Assembly: GCA_018907035.1 (NCBI GenBank)
Contig: JACCIC010000039.1
Span: 909,501-973,500 of the forward strand
Origin: Sycobia sp. Sy_11
Lineage: Eukaryota; Arthropoda; Insecta; Hymenoptera; Epichrysomallidae
Length of the DNA: 64,000 bases
Direction of reading: 5' to 3'
The notes under the pieces were generated by a model. The model ran no database searches and had not been told where the DNA came from. It worked only from the letters and a program-made list of their open reading frames with translations. The translations under genes and the position numbers were made by a program. Positions 14,208 through 23,478 of the stretch are shown here, piece by piece (positions within the stretch are counted from its first letter, which is position 1; the number at the start of each line of letters is the position of its first letter).

Positions 14208-14237
<30 letters not shown>
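14208..14237 (+). repeat. (CT)n microsatellite
   Basis: CT repeat of about 15 units, 130 bp downstream of the (GA)n tract. Confidence 0.95.
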
Positions 14238-14239
<2 letters not shown>

Positions 14240-14536
14240 GCGCCAGTGCGCGCCTTGGGAGGCCCCGACATTGCCATTACACAACAATATCGAAAATTCA
14301 ATTACTGCGCGCGAGCGAGCGATGAGGGCTCTTGAATACTTTTTCGCAACGAGAATGCTCGGGCAAACTTTTCCTTCTTCCGTCCGTCGTCCGCCTGGAC
14401 GAGGAGCCGGCCCGAGGGAGGTTAATTCGAAAAGCTCACATTTTTTCGACCCCCTTGAGCAGCGACGAAAGAGATCCTTCGGCGAACTTTTTTTCTCGCC
14501 AGGATTTCAAGCTCCGTGACGTATTTTAGAATTACG

Positions 14537-14539
<3 letters not shown>

Positions 14540-14586
<47 letters not shown>
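14540..14586 (+). repeat. (TA)n microsatellite
   Basis: Self-complementary TA repeat of about 23 units at the junction of a GC-rich and an AT-rich block. Confidence 0.95.
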
Positions 14587-14587
<1 letters not shown>

Positions 14588-14829
14588 TTAATTGCATGAT
14601 TATGGGTAATTCGAAGACATAATTTTTGTATACAAAGATATATTTTTATCTATTTCAAAGCTTAGTAGAAAAATTCAATTTATCATCATAATGTTCACAA
14701 GATATTCGCATTACAAAGAGACTGTCGGAATTTTTTATTCCTCGGTATCGATCGCCGCAATTCCATAACCTAAATAGATGCGCTTTATAATAACAACCTC
14801 TCTTTAAACACTAGCAAGTACAATGACTT

Positions 14830-16050
14830 TGTGCATATTCACGTATCCTGAAAAATGGGCGAAAAAAATGTGTTTCGCCCCATTTCTCCAAACCAATATA
14901 TACGTCGCAAGCTCAGCAGGAGCAAAGCGCGCGGACTTGCGTAATACCCCGACCGTAATAAATGATAAAGCGCGGCGATGAAAAAGAGGCCATCGACGTA
15001 TTCCCCCGGTAGCCGCCGACTGACGGTGCTGCCGCCAACTCCCTCTCCGCAATAACGAAACCCCGTAATCCCAGTCTCCATCTCGCCAGTTCTGCTTAGA
15101 CTGAGGCAGACGAGCGGCGGGGTAGACGAGCGGCGGGGGGTAGGTGCGGGTAGAGCGCTCGTCACCCTTACCCGCGAAGCTTGGAGCGGTGGCGCTTGGA
15201 AAAGGAGCACCGGCCGTCGAGGGCGAAACAATGCCAGCGAATTTTCGCGCCTGCCCTCCCAAGTCCCCGCATCCTCGCTCCTCGGACCGCCGACTTCTTA
15301 TCGCGGATCCGAGTAAATTAAAAGCAAATACTCGGAGCTCGAGCCGATCGACGCGAGACTGAAAAATTCCTTCTCCATTTCTCAGAGCGCTCCTCGCGCC
15401 CCGCCGAAAAGCCTCTCTCTCATTGGCACCGGGTGAGGAGGGGGAGGGGGGGGCTGGCTACGGCGAGCCGCTCGGACTAAAAGCCCAAGCGTGTTCGTCG
15501 GACGACGAACACAGACACACATCCAGAGGCGCGCTCGCGGGCGCTCGGGGAAAGAAAGCGCGTCTGGATAAAAGTCGGACGCCGCCTCGGCGTTCGACCG
15601 CCACTTTATTCTCCTCGTCTCGGTCGAGTGGCTCGCGGCGGTCGATGCGAAATCGCAAGCAGAGCCGCCCGCGGTGTAAATTGCGAGATAGCCTCGTCTT
15701 GCCCTCCCCCCCCTCTCTCTCTCTCTCTCTTTCTGTTCTTGCTTTTTCGATCAATGTTCTCCACTAGCACTGCGAATACTACTACTACTTCTGCGAAAAA
15801 GTGGAGGGATGCGGCAAAGAGCGGAAGAGATGCTGCTGCAATCGAAAAACTGTACTTTTTCTCCGGGTGGGGGGAAGGTGGTTGGGGCACAAAGCTTGTC
15901 TCCTTCCCTGTCTATCGAGAAGAACGCGTAGGTATGGCCGTATGCAGCTTCGGAGGAACCACATCTCCTTATGCCTTTTGCAGTTGGAGAATTTTCAAGC
16001 TTCCTCAACGATCGTCTCTTTATGTCGCACACTTTGCACACTTTCCCTAG
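14830..16050. other. GC-rich island with G-rich tract and palindrome
   Basis: CpG-rich noncoding block. It contains a G-rich, quadruplex-prone stretch at about 15431-15453, a 22-nt near-perfect palindrome at 15491-15512 and a (CT)n tract near 15713-15731. No exon is supported. Confidence 0.4.
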
Positions 16051-16860
16051 AATTCACTAAAATCCTACATTAACTCACTCTCTTTCTCCCGCTTTCTCGG
16101 AAAGATCGCTAATGATAAACTGCTGAAGAAGCTGACATTCTTTCTCGATTACTTCACCTCAAATAGATCGGTCTACGACAATTTGGTTAAAGCGAGATTC
16201 CCTTCCCGAATATAACTGAAGATATTTGATCGATTATGAAGAAAAAGTGTATGGCCCACCTAACTCATATATTACAACAAATTCGTCTGATAATGGTCTT
16301 CGTTGTCTGGGATTTGGCCGAGGTAGCTCTTTTGTGGATACATTGATATATCCTACGCTGAGAACAATCGGTTATCTATTGAAAACAGACGTTATTCTGG
16401 AAAAACAAAGTTGTATATTTCATAAAGGATCGTTGAGCTATTTCGGCGTCTATAGATCCATATTGTCCGATACTATCTGCATTGTAAATAATTACCACTC
16501 GTTTCACTTGTTTTGCTCGTTTCCAATATAGATCAATTATAAGTGTAGCATTCAAGACCTTAACATCTTATTAATTGATCCTAGTGGGATCAACTAATTC
16601 ATTTTTCATTGCATCATTCTTGTATTTTTTTTTTTTAATTTAATTTCGAAATTTCAAGTTTATGAAATGTTTTCTTTCATTTTTTATTAATTTTTGTATA
16701 ATTTTATTTCCCTTTTGTTCCATTCGCTACAAAAGCTTCATTGTTTTTGCGCTAATCCTATTTTTCCATTATAGGCTAAGCAGAGCCACGAGGCCCTTGG
16801 CCTCCATAAGTATCTATTTATCGCTCTATCCCCCAACCCACTCCCGCTCATCCTCATCAC
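16050..16860. other. AT-rich noncoding DNA
   Basis: AT-rich sequence with poly-T near 16628. Open frames are hydrophobic only because of T-rich codons. I see nothing else in it. Confidence 0.5.
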
Positions 16861-17139
16861 CCTGACCTCGTTAGTAGCTTCTTCGAGGATACTGAAGAGG
16901 CTCACTTGGGTTAGACGCGCGAATAGCTGAAAGAGACAGAGAGCGATGGAGCGATGCGCCCGCCTCATCTCGATCGTAATTAGTTTTCCACGGGAAAACG
17001 CGCTTGGCGAAGAGCAGAGGCGAGGGGCTCACCGGATGGTAGAGAAGAAAGAGGGCGCGCGCGCGCGCGAATGCATCAAGGGGCATCCCTAGAAGCGAAG
17101 GGAATTAGCCGCGAGGGTAACGAGATGCCGGTGAGCCGG

Positions 17140-17600
17140 CCCAACAAGCGGATTGATTTCATTTTTCCGGCTTATTAATTTGATTTGGCGCGCGAGAACC
17201 CCGGGCGAATTTCAATGGAGAGCCGCTCAGCGGCCGCGCCTCGCTACGGCGTCCGCTGTAATTTTCTACAGAGCCGCCCATCTACCGTCTCCCTTTCTCG
17301 CGCACGCCGTTCCTCGTCCTCTTCCTCGACATTTCTTAGGAATTCAAATTCACCGCGCAAATATTTACGAACCGCCGTGATTCCCCGTTATGTTATTCCG
17401 GATATGCCGCGCGGGGAGTTAACTTAATCACGGCCTGGAGCCTCTGCATTTAATGAAGCGGTGATAAATTGATGCAAATATAGCGCGGATTTTGAACCGC
17501 GCGCGGGCAAGACAAATCCGTCTGGCGACGTGATTAGATTACGTTCGCGGTTAATCATATTTAAGGTAGACCGGTTGATTTACTTATTGACTTTAGTTTA
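17140..17600. promoter_or_regulatory. Candidate regulatory island with homeodomain and POU-like motifs
   Basis: A GC-rich block studded with TTAATCA, TAATTTG, GATTAGATTA and TGATAAA strings and an exact octamer ATGCAAAT at 17472-17479. Such mixed GC-rich and TAAT-rich islands in introns of insect neural genes are often enhancers. No conservation data are available, so this rests on motif density only. Confidence 0.25.
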
Positions 17601-17699
17601 CGCTCAATCTTATCCCATCCTCCTGCGAGATTGTTTAATGTATAGTTTCGATCCTCCGCAATATTAATAATAGCCTGAAGTGTAATTTCAGATTATGGG

Positions 17700-18520
17700 G
17701 TGCTTAAGTAGACGGGGCTGAAGGCAGACGTAAAAAGAATCAAAACCATATTTTCACGCGCGAAATCGAAATCCAGATTAGAATTCTTAAAGTAGAAATA
17801 ATATTTTAATGTTCAAGTATTTTTTAATAAACTTCATTAAATGTCTGCATATCTTTTTGCTTTATGGACAAATTTAATTCTGAGCATTTCATGCTTTTTA
17901 TTCAGTTTCGAAAACTTCAAAAAAACTCACAAGGAGTACACTTAAAAGGTTAAAACTAACAAATCCTAATTACATCGTGCTCCAATCATCGTTAAATACA
18001 CAAAATAGAAAGTACAAATATGAAAGTCATAAAAAATATGAAAAAATGTAACTTTCTTATGATAAATATATTTATTTTAAATTTAAATATGATAGATAAA
18101 GAATCTTTTAGAGTTGATACAATTTTTTCCAAATTCAAAATTTCAATACTAAATACCGCTTTGAAAATATGTTACGGAATTATATCAACGACATTGGAAA
18201 GGAGTAGACAACATTACGCTTTTAAATGCTTTATTATGCAAAAAAAATTCCGAATCCTGCATAAACTCGCATAGAAACCAAAATCTTCATTTTTGCATTT
18301 CGAAATTAAAATGCCTCAACAACATTAAATTTTTTTTACAATTATATTTAAAAAAATTTTTTTTTGATAATATTGTAAAATAATACTGCTTTGAACGAGG
18401 AATTTTGATGTAACTTTATGCAAATCATGATTTCTGTTAACGAACTCTTGTGCTGAGATCATTTCCTGCCTGTTAACGTTCGCAATAGACATTCGCGATT
18501 TTCTCAGAATTTCTTCGTGT
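17700..18520. other. AT-rich noncoding DNA
   Basis: AT-rich block ending at a C run near 18530-18538. The 84-codon frame at 18020-18274 has AT-driven composition (Ile, Lys, Asn, Phe) and is not supported as a gene. Confidence 0.5.
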
Positions 18521-18905
18521 ATTTTAAGCCCCCCCCCCCGGAATATGCGGACTTCGATCGCTCCTCATAAATTCAAATCTACAAATTCATTTTGTTATTT
18601 CGTGGACGAGAGGGTACTGGATCTAAATAGAGAGTCTATATAGAAAGGGAGCGATAAAAAGGAAGAAAGGCATCCGCCCGAGGCTAGACGATGACGACAG
18701 CGTTAAATAGGAACGGGGGGAGTGGGTGGGTGGTCGGGGTGAGCGGGAAAGGCAAGGGCGGATGTTCCGAAACGTCTGGATAGGAAATGAGAAAGAGAAA
18801 GAGAAAAGCGTGGCGAATTGAATAGTCGCGAAGGGGCCCCGAAGGGAACGCCACCATCAGCGCCCGCTGCGCGAAGCTTTATCGAATTCCAAGAGAGGAA
18901 GAGAG

Positions 18906-18945
<40 letters not shown>

Positions 18946-19340
18946 AGGGTCGTCAGACGCGCGCGGTAACTCGATCGAGAATCTTGAAGCTCTCCGGGCG
19001 AATATTTATACCGTTCCGCGCTCGGCTCGCGCCCGCTGGCTCGGTCTCCCAATTTCTTGCGCTCTACAAAGGTCTCCGAGCCCCCACCCCCCTCCCCCTC
19101 CCACCGCCACCATCCTTCCGCGCGGACGGAGTATCGCTCGCGCAGCCGAGGAGATTTTCAATGCCTCAAAGATACGCAAACCCGCTTTATAATTTAAGGA
19201 TTCCCCGGAATTCCAGATTCCCGGGGCAATTTCGCGTACGGTCTTAGGGCGACTGTTCCGTGGCGCGGATTTTTGAAAGGAGCCCGAGAAGGACGACAAA
19301 GGACTTTGGCGTCGCCCATTGTCTCGCGATGGCACATTCG
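18520..19340. other. GC-rich island with G4-prone tract and (GA)n
   Basis: GC-rich noncoding block holding a quadruplex-prone stretch at 18715-18739 and a (GA)n tract at 18909-18942. No exon is supported. Confidence 0.4.
18909..18942 (+). repeat. (GA)n microsatellite
   Basis: GA repeat of about 17 units. Confidence 0.95.
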
Positions 19341-19529
19341 TAATTAACGGGAGTCACGCCTGCGGGACAATCGCGCAAAAAAAAATACAGATTCGCTTTA
19401 AAATTTAACGTACAATTCACATCTAATGTTTCAAGAGTTCAAGGGCTTTAATTAGGAAGCTTAGCAATTTGCCCATTGTTACGCTAAATAATAATACAAT
19501 CAACCATTGCAAGTATATCGACATCCTCG

Positions 19530-20015
19530 GTATGACCGAGGAGGCAACCGCTGTTGTGAGCTCCGCATTGTTCAGATATTGCTAGGAAATGCTTTGGTTG
19601 TCTCACTTAACTAATGCTTTGTATTAATAAAAACGACGACAGCCGTCCAGGTCATATCAAGATGTGGTCAAATCATAAATCTTCCCACAATTCGAGTATT
19701 CAACTATGTAAGTTGGACTATCTTTTTAGATAAGTCGAAAGAATTTAGTACTCCAGATGCTAATACTCCAGAGATGCTAAAGCGCAGCTCTTCCACTCAT
19801 CTCTCATGGTCTGATCATATCACGTCAATGTATAAGACGTTCTGCATTCTTCCATTCCAAGCTTTCGCATTGCCTTCGGCCTCACATCTGAAATTCTAGC
19901 ACGCTGCCTTCCTCTAATATATTCTTGAGTTCTTGCAATTTTGCGATCCTAATTCGCATCCAACTCTTAAAATTACCCTTCCTTCAATACGTGCAGCGTA
20001 CTAAATGTCTAGTTT
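19530..20015 (+). mobile_element. Fossil non-LTR retrotransposon reverse-transcriptase fragment
   Basis: Conceptual translation shows a decayed stretch of the C-terminal reverse-transcriptase region of a Jockey-like or related non-LTR element. From about 19630 one frame reads KTTAVQVISRCGQIINLPT, and further on LSWSDHITSMYK (near 19799-19834). After a stop and a frame change it continues with ILARCLPLIYS (19893-19925). This order matches the family's NP-x-KT segment, its SW-x-x-HI segment and the following R-x-x-L...LI-P segment. The copy has several in-frame stops and at least two frameshifts and lacks its 5' part and 3' end, so it is dead. It lies about 900 bp upstream of the first recognised exon. 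Family assignment is from memory of the motif order, with no search run. Confidence 0.6.
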
Positions 20016-20927
20016 TTTTTTGCAATAACTATATCTAATAAGATATCACGTTTTGACACGTTTAATATGCACATTTTCTTGTTATGTTTTTATATTTACA
20101 ATTAAGTGTTTAAATATATAATTTTAAGTATAGAATAATTAAATTAATAGAAGAGTAAAGTATTATTATGACTCATTGTTGTGTCATAACTAATTATACT
20201 CATTGTTGTATCATAACATTGTAAGTTTTAATGTATAAATTGCAATACGATGTCTAGCAGTGACTATCAACGACCCAGGGTCCTAGTCCATATTTATCAA
20301 TCTGTCTATCTACAGTGTATGATTTAGTCTTAAAGTTTATAGAGCACTTGTTTAGTTTTTTAGTGTACATAAACAGTAATCATCATTCCAAATATTTTTA
20401 TTGCAATTAACAGCATTCGAGCTCACGTGGAAATGTTAAAGATCCTATTTATTTTCTACCTATGAAAGATCTCCATTCGCTTCTTCCATATTAAATATTA
20501 AATGACGCATATTATAGAGATTGAATTATTCATTGATTCATTGTAATCAAAATAGCACTGTGTCTTTACAACAATATTACATGAGTTTTTCGACAAGAAA
20601 ATAAGAATTGCATAATTAGACATAAGACCTACGGAAATTTAATATTGATTCTGGAAACAACAAAGCAAAGTAAATTTGAAATCAGTCCGTTGCGTTGAAA
20701 GCTTGAACACGGAAATAAAAACAGTTACATAATGATAATTAATCCATTTGTATGATAGTACCCTCCCTCCTTTAATCCCAGCCAAATTACAAAAAATGTC
20801 ACGATATCTAATTTGTATCATTATATATCTCTATGTTTCACTTAATATATACATCTCTCTCCCTCTCAACTTGTTGATCGCATGGCCAATCGCTAATCCA
20901 TTCTCCGCCCCCGCGTTCTCTGTGCAG
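20016..20927. other. AT-rich DNA leading to the 3' splice site
   Basis: AT-rich noncoding DNA with two copies of ACTCATTGTTGTRTCATAAC at 20170-20189 and 20199-20218. It ends with a pyrimidine-rich tract and the acceptor TGTGCAG just before 20928. An open frame at 20748-20939 ends near the exon but is in a different frame and is not part of it. Confidence 0.55.
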
Positions 20928-21315
20928 CTGGCTCGGTGAACGAGGCCGGCGTCTTCACGCTGCGCGGCGGCGGCGGCGGCGGCGGCAAGCAGGAGGCCGG
21001 CGGCGCCATCGCCAGGCGCGGCAAACGCACGACGACGAGCCTGCCGACGAGCGCGGGCGCGTCCGGCGGCGCGGCCGCCGACCCACCGACCTCGGCGCCG
21101 CCCGCCCCGGGCGACGAGCTCGTCGTCGAGCCCGCGGCCCTGCTGGCGGCCGCGGGCGAGGAGGCCGCCTGGAGGTCGCCCGACTCGGCGAACGGCAGCT
21201 TCGACACGATCACCCTGCCGATACTCTCGACCCAGCCGCCGATCGAGATCGTCGTCAAGCCCCTCAGCAAGGTCGTGCTGCCCTGCGAGCTCGAGGGCAA
21301 TTACACGAGGCTCAG
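20928..21315 (+). CDS. IgSF protein, exon A: low-complexity linker and start of Ig domain 1 (partial gene)
   Basis: An internal coding exon of 388 nt. The acceptor is TGTGCAG before 20928 and the donor is CAG|GTTCGT after 21315. The exon starts with two bases completing a codon and ends in phase 2. Numbering from the first full codon (20930), residues 13-19 are seven glycines from a GGC repeat, RRGKR at 29-33 fits a furin-type basic site, and residues 34-100 are Ala/Pro/Ser/Gly-rich. Ig domain 1 then begins (PPIEIVVKPLSKVVLPC), with its first cysteine at residue 119. N-glycosylation sequons lie at N88 (NGS) and N124 (NYT). Third codon positions are strongly G/C and contrast with the AT-rich flanks. 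GTG at 20936 is an internal valine, not a start. A signal peptide is expected on an upstream exon not seen here. The family resembles Fasciclin-3, Sidestep or CADM proteins, but the exact orthologue is unknown. Confidence 0.85.
20964..20986 (+). repeat. (GGC)n coding trinucleotide repeat
   Basis: Seven GGC codons in a row encode polyglycine in the linker of exon A. The length may vary between individuals without changing the frame. Confidence 0.9.
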
Positions 21316-23242
21316 GTTCGTGCTTGATTATTATTATTATTATTATTATTATTCTTATTTTTTTTGCTTTCGCTTTACTTTAGACGTTGGAATCGATTGA
21401 TACCGATCCAGAAAACGTTGTTTTTCGCTTACCTCAAGTTTTATCTACTCTTCATCTATGGAAATGCTTCTGATTAATTTACCAGTTTAATGTTATTAAA
21501 AAATATCATAGTCGAAAATTATATGAAAGAAATTTGAAAACACTGTAGTTTCTACATTACGTTTGATAAATCAATTTGAAACTTTGCATCGGACTAAAAA
21601 TATGTAAATAGAGAATACGCATAATTAAATTTTGTAATAGTTTTAATTAAAACCGAGCATTAAAAAAGAAGAGTCGTTGATAAAGAATGAAGAGAATAGT
21701 CATTCCAAACAGTCTATGTTTTTCTTTTGTCTTAAACATTTTGTTTTTTTTTTCATGATTTTTTTCTGGAATTCAGAAAATACAATTAGTCTATCTTTTA
21801 TTACATACCTTAAAGAAGGCGTGAAGAATACATCAAAATTTTTATGAACAGGAATATTTTTTTCCTTTGTAGAACCTTCCTCTTAAAGGCAACAAAAAAA
21901 AATTAAAATAAAAGGTGTAAAACGACTGCAACGATTAACCCTTTTCTTCTTGTCTGACGTAAAAGAAATAAAATGTTACTATGATGTATAAACTTGTATT
22001 AAACTCGTACATCAAGATAACATGAAAATCAGAAATTAATCGTATAGTTTGTAGGAAAAAAACATTTTAACAATGAATTTAGCTTCACCAAACAACAAAT
22101 TCGGGATCCATTTCCATATGCGGTTCTACTGACGATATCCTACTGTGTTGTATTCAAATAGTTGGACAGTTTTTTTTGAGCATTGCAGCTAGTTGGAAAA
22201 GTAGATTTTCAGATAATTGCATTGAAAAATTGTGTGTATCTCCCAAGTGATATGTAAATATTTGAATATCATTAAATGACTAATTGTTTCTTAACTGTTA
22301 GCAATCCTGAAAATTTCTATCGTAGTCTTATTTCTATCATATTTTAGGACTATTTGCAGCTAATATAATGCAAAATATCATTTTTATTCTCTCTTATTTT
22401 GATCGGACATGGGAAAAGATGGTAAAAAAATAATCTAAGTGTGCACGGCATCGAGAGTCCCCGAAAATACGGAGAAATGCAACACTGCATAATTTGATAT
22501 ATCTTCTTTTCTTCCACACAGTCCCATTCTTTTATGTGCAGTAGAACGTTCTGAAAAATTGTCAATAAAACGTATACTTTTTTTTGGACCATAGAATCTA
22601 AGCTTATTTGGATATTGATTTGACATTTAATGCTTTGACTTTGTCATCACCGAAAATTCGACTTTTCCATGCATTATTCGAACGAATTTTTAAAAGTTTT
22701 ACACCGAGCTTCAAATTTCCATTAAGCGTTCCAAGAAACTCTGTCTCCTTAAAAAAAATATAAATAAATTTTTCATTTAAAAGCGCCCTCTGCTTTAAAT
22801 TTCCCGCACTCTACAAGGCGTATTATATACTCTCCCGACCTTGGTAGGAACTCTGAATGCTCTCTCGTTCACTACACGTATACACGCGCACAGCGAGATA
22901 CACTGGTCCTAATTATCTCGAGGGGGAGGGGCTTCGATCAGACTTTACCCCTTCCCCCCCCCTCCACGAACTTTAGCTTCGGTTAGAAACTTACGATTCT
23001 CTTCAAAGGCAATATTCCACCGACAGTGAATGAAAAAGAAAGAGTATTTCCACCCATCTTACAGGGGGGATGAGAAATCTCGCCCGCATTAGCGCCTCCT
23101 CTCCGCTTGTATTTCCTCCGACAGTGGGGTTTTTCACCTTCGTTTCCTTAGCTTTGCTCTTGTTTTTTGTTCAATAACGATCCGCAGTATGCCATATAGT
23201 CGACTAATCGACCCTTTCCGCGTTTCTTCTCAATGATTACAG
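21316..23242 (+). other. Intron 1 of the IgSF gene (1,927 bp)
   Basis: A phase-2 intron within Ig domain 1, with GT..AG ends. A (TTA)n run at 21327-21353 lies just after the donor. The body is AT-rich up to about 22790. A more GC-rich part with a C run (about 22940-22965) precedes the acceptor tract TTTCTTCTCAATGATTACAG. No nested gene is supported. Confidence 0.8.
21327..21353 (+). repeat. (TTA)n microsatellite
   Basis: TTA repeat of about nine units, 11 bp downstream of the exon A donor. Confidence 0.9.
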
Positions 23243-23478
23243 AAGCTACAGAATACCGCCGGCCAGTTGGCTCCACGAGGGCGCCACCGTAGAAATGATA
23301 ACGATCGACACGAGGACGGAGGTGAGCGGCACCGGCCACAGGTATATCGGCGACTCGACGACCGCTGCCCTCCACATCGAGAACGTGAGGCTGGAGGACG
23401 ACGGCATCTGGACGTGCCAGCTCGAGTACGAGGAGGGCAAGATTCTAGTCGGCAGGACCGTCAAGCTCGTCGTTCTCG
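23243..23478 (+). CDS. IgSF protein, exon B: remainder of Ig domain 1
   Basis: A coding exon of 236 nt, with the acceptor GATTACAG before 23243 and the donor CTCG|GTGAGT after 23478. Its first base completes the AG left by exon A to give Arg129, so the frame is continuous, and it ends in phase 1. It encodes residues 130-207: RIPPASW (Trp138), then RYIGDSTTAALHIENVRL and the closing motif EDDGIWTC with the second cysteine at residue 187, 67 residues after Cys119. This is a V-like Ig fold with Trp in place of the usual Tyr in D-x-G-x-Y-x-C. The G-strand follows (RTVKLVVL). The start is a tandem acceptor: splicing at 23246 or 23252 also keeps the frame. The domain would lie outside the cell and mediate adhesion or recognition, by family inference. 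Confidence 0.9.

Larger units (their letters stand above)
13200..14520. other. Noncoding block with alternating (CT)n, (GA)n, (CT)n tracts
   Basis: Moderately GC-rich sequence holding three complementary dinucleotide tracts within 550 bp. Frames over the tracts encode Ser/Leu or Arg/Glu runs and are rejected as genes. Confidence 0.5.
1..20927. other. Noncoding block upstream of the first recognised exon (5' flank or large intron)
   Basis: No coding exon could be supported here on either strand. The block alternates GC-rich, CpG-rich islands (about 920-1560, 2440-3400, 4690-5260, 6880-7330, 8690-10130, 10740-11820, 13200-14520, 14830-16050, 16860-17700, 18520-19340) with AT-rich stretches between them. 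The islands carry homopolymer C/G runs and (GA)n, (CT)n or (TG)n tracts. The exon at 20928 starts in phase 1 with a normal 3' splice site, so at least one upstream exon must exist. No ATG plus hydrophobic stretch plus phase-1 donor was found here, so the block is probably mostly intron of the same + strand gene, with the promoter further upstream. That placement is inference. Confidence 0.6.

Noticed and set aside
20748..20939. Hydrophobic frame just before exon A, considered as its signal peptide
   Set aside because: It is in a different frame from exon A, stops just inside it, and crosses the splice acceptor.
22350..22626. Minus-strand frames in intron 1, considered as a transposase relic
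   Set aside because: No transposase motif could be recognised and the composition is AT-driven.
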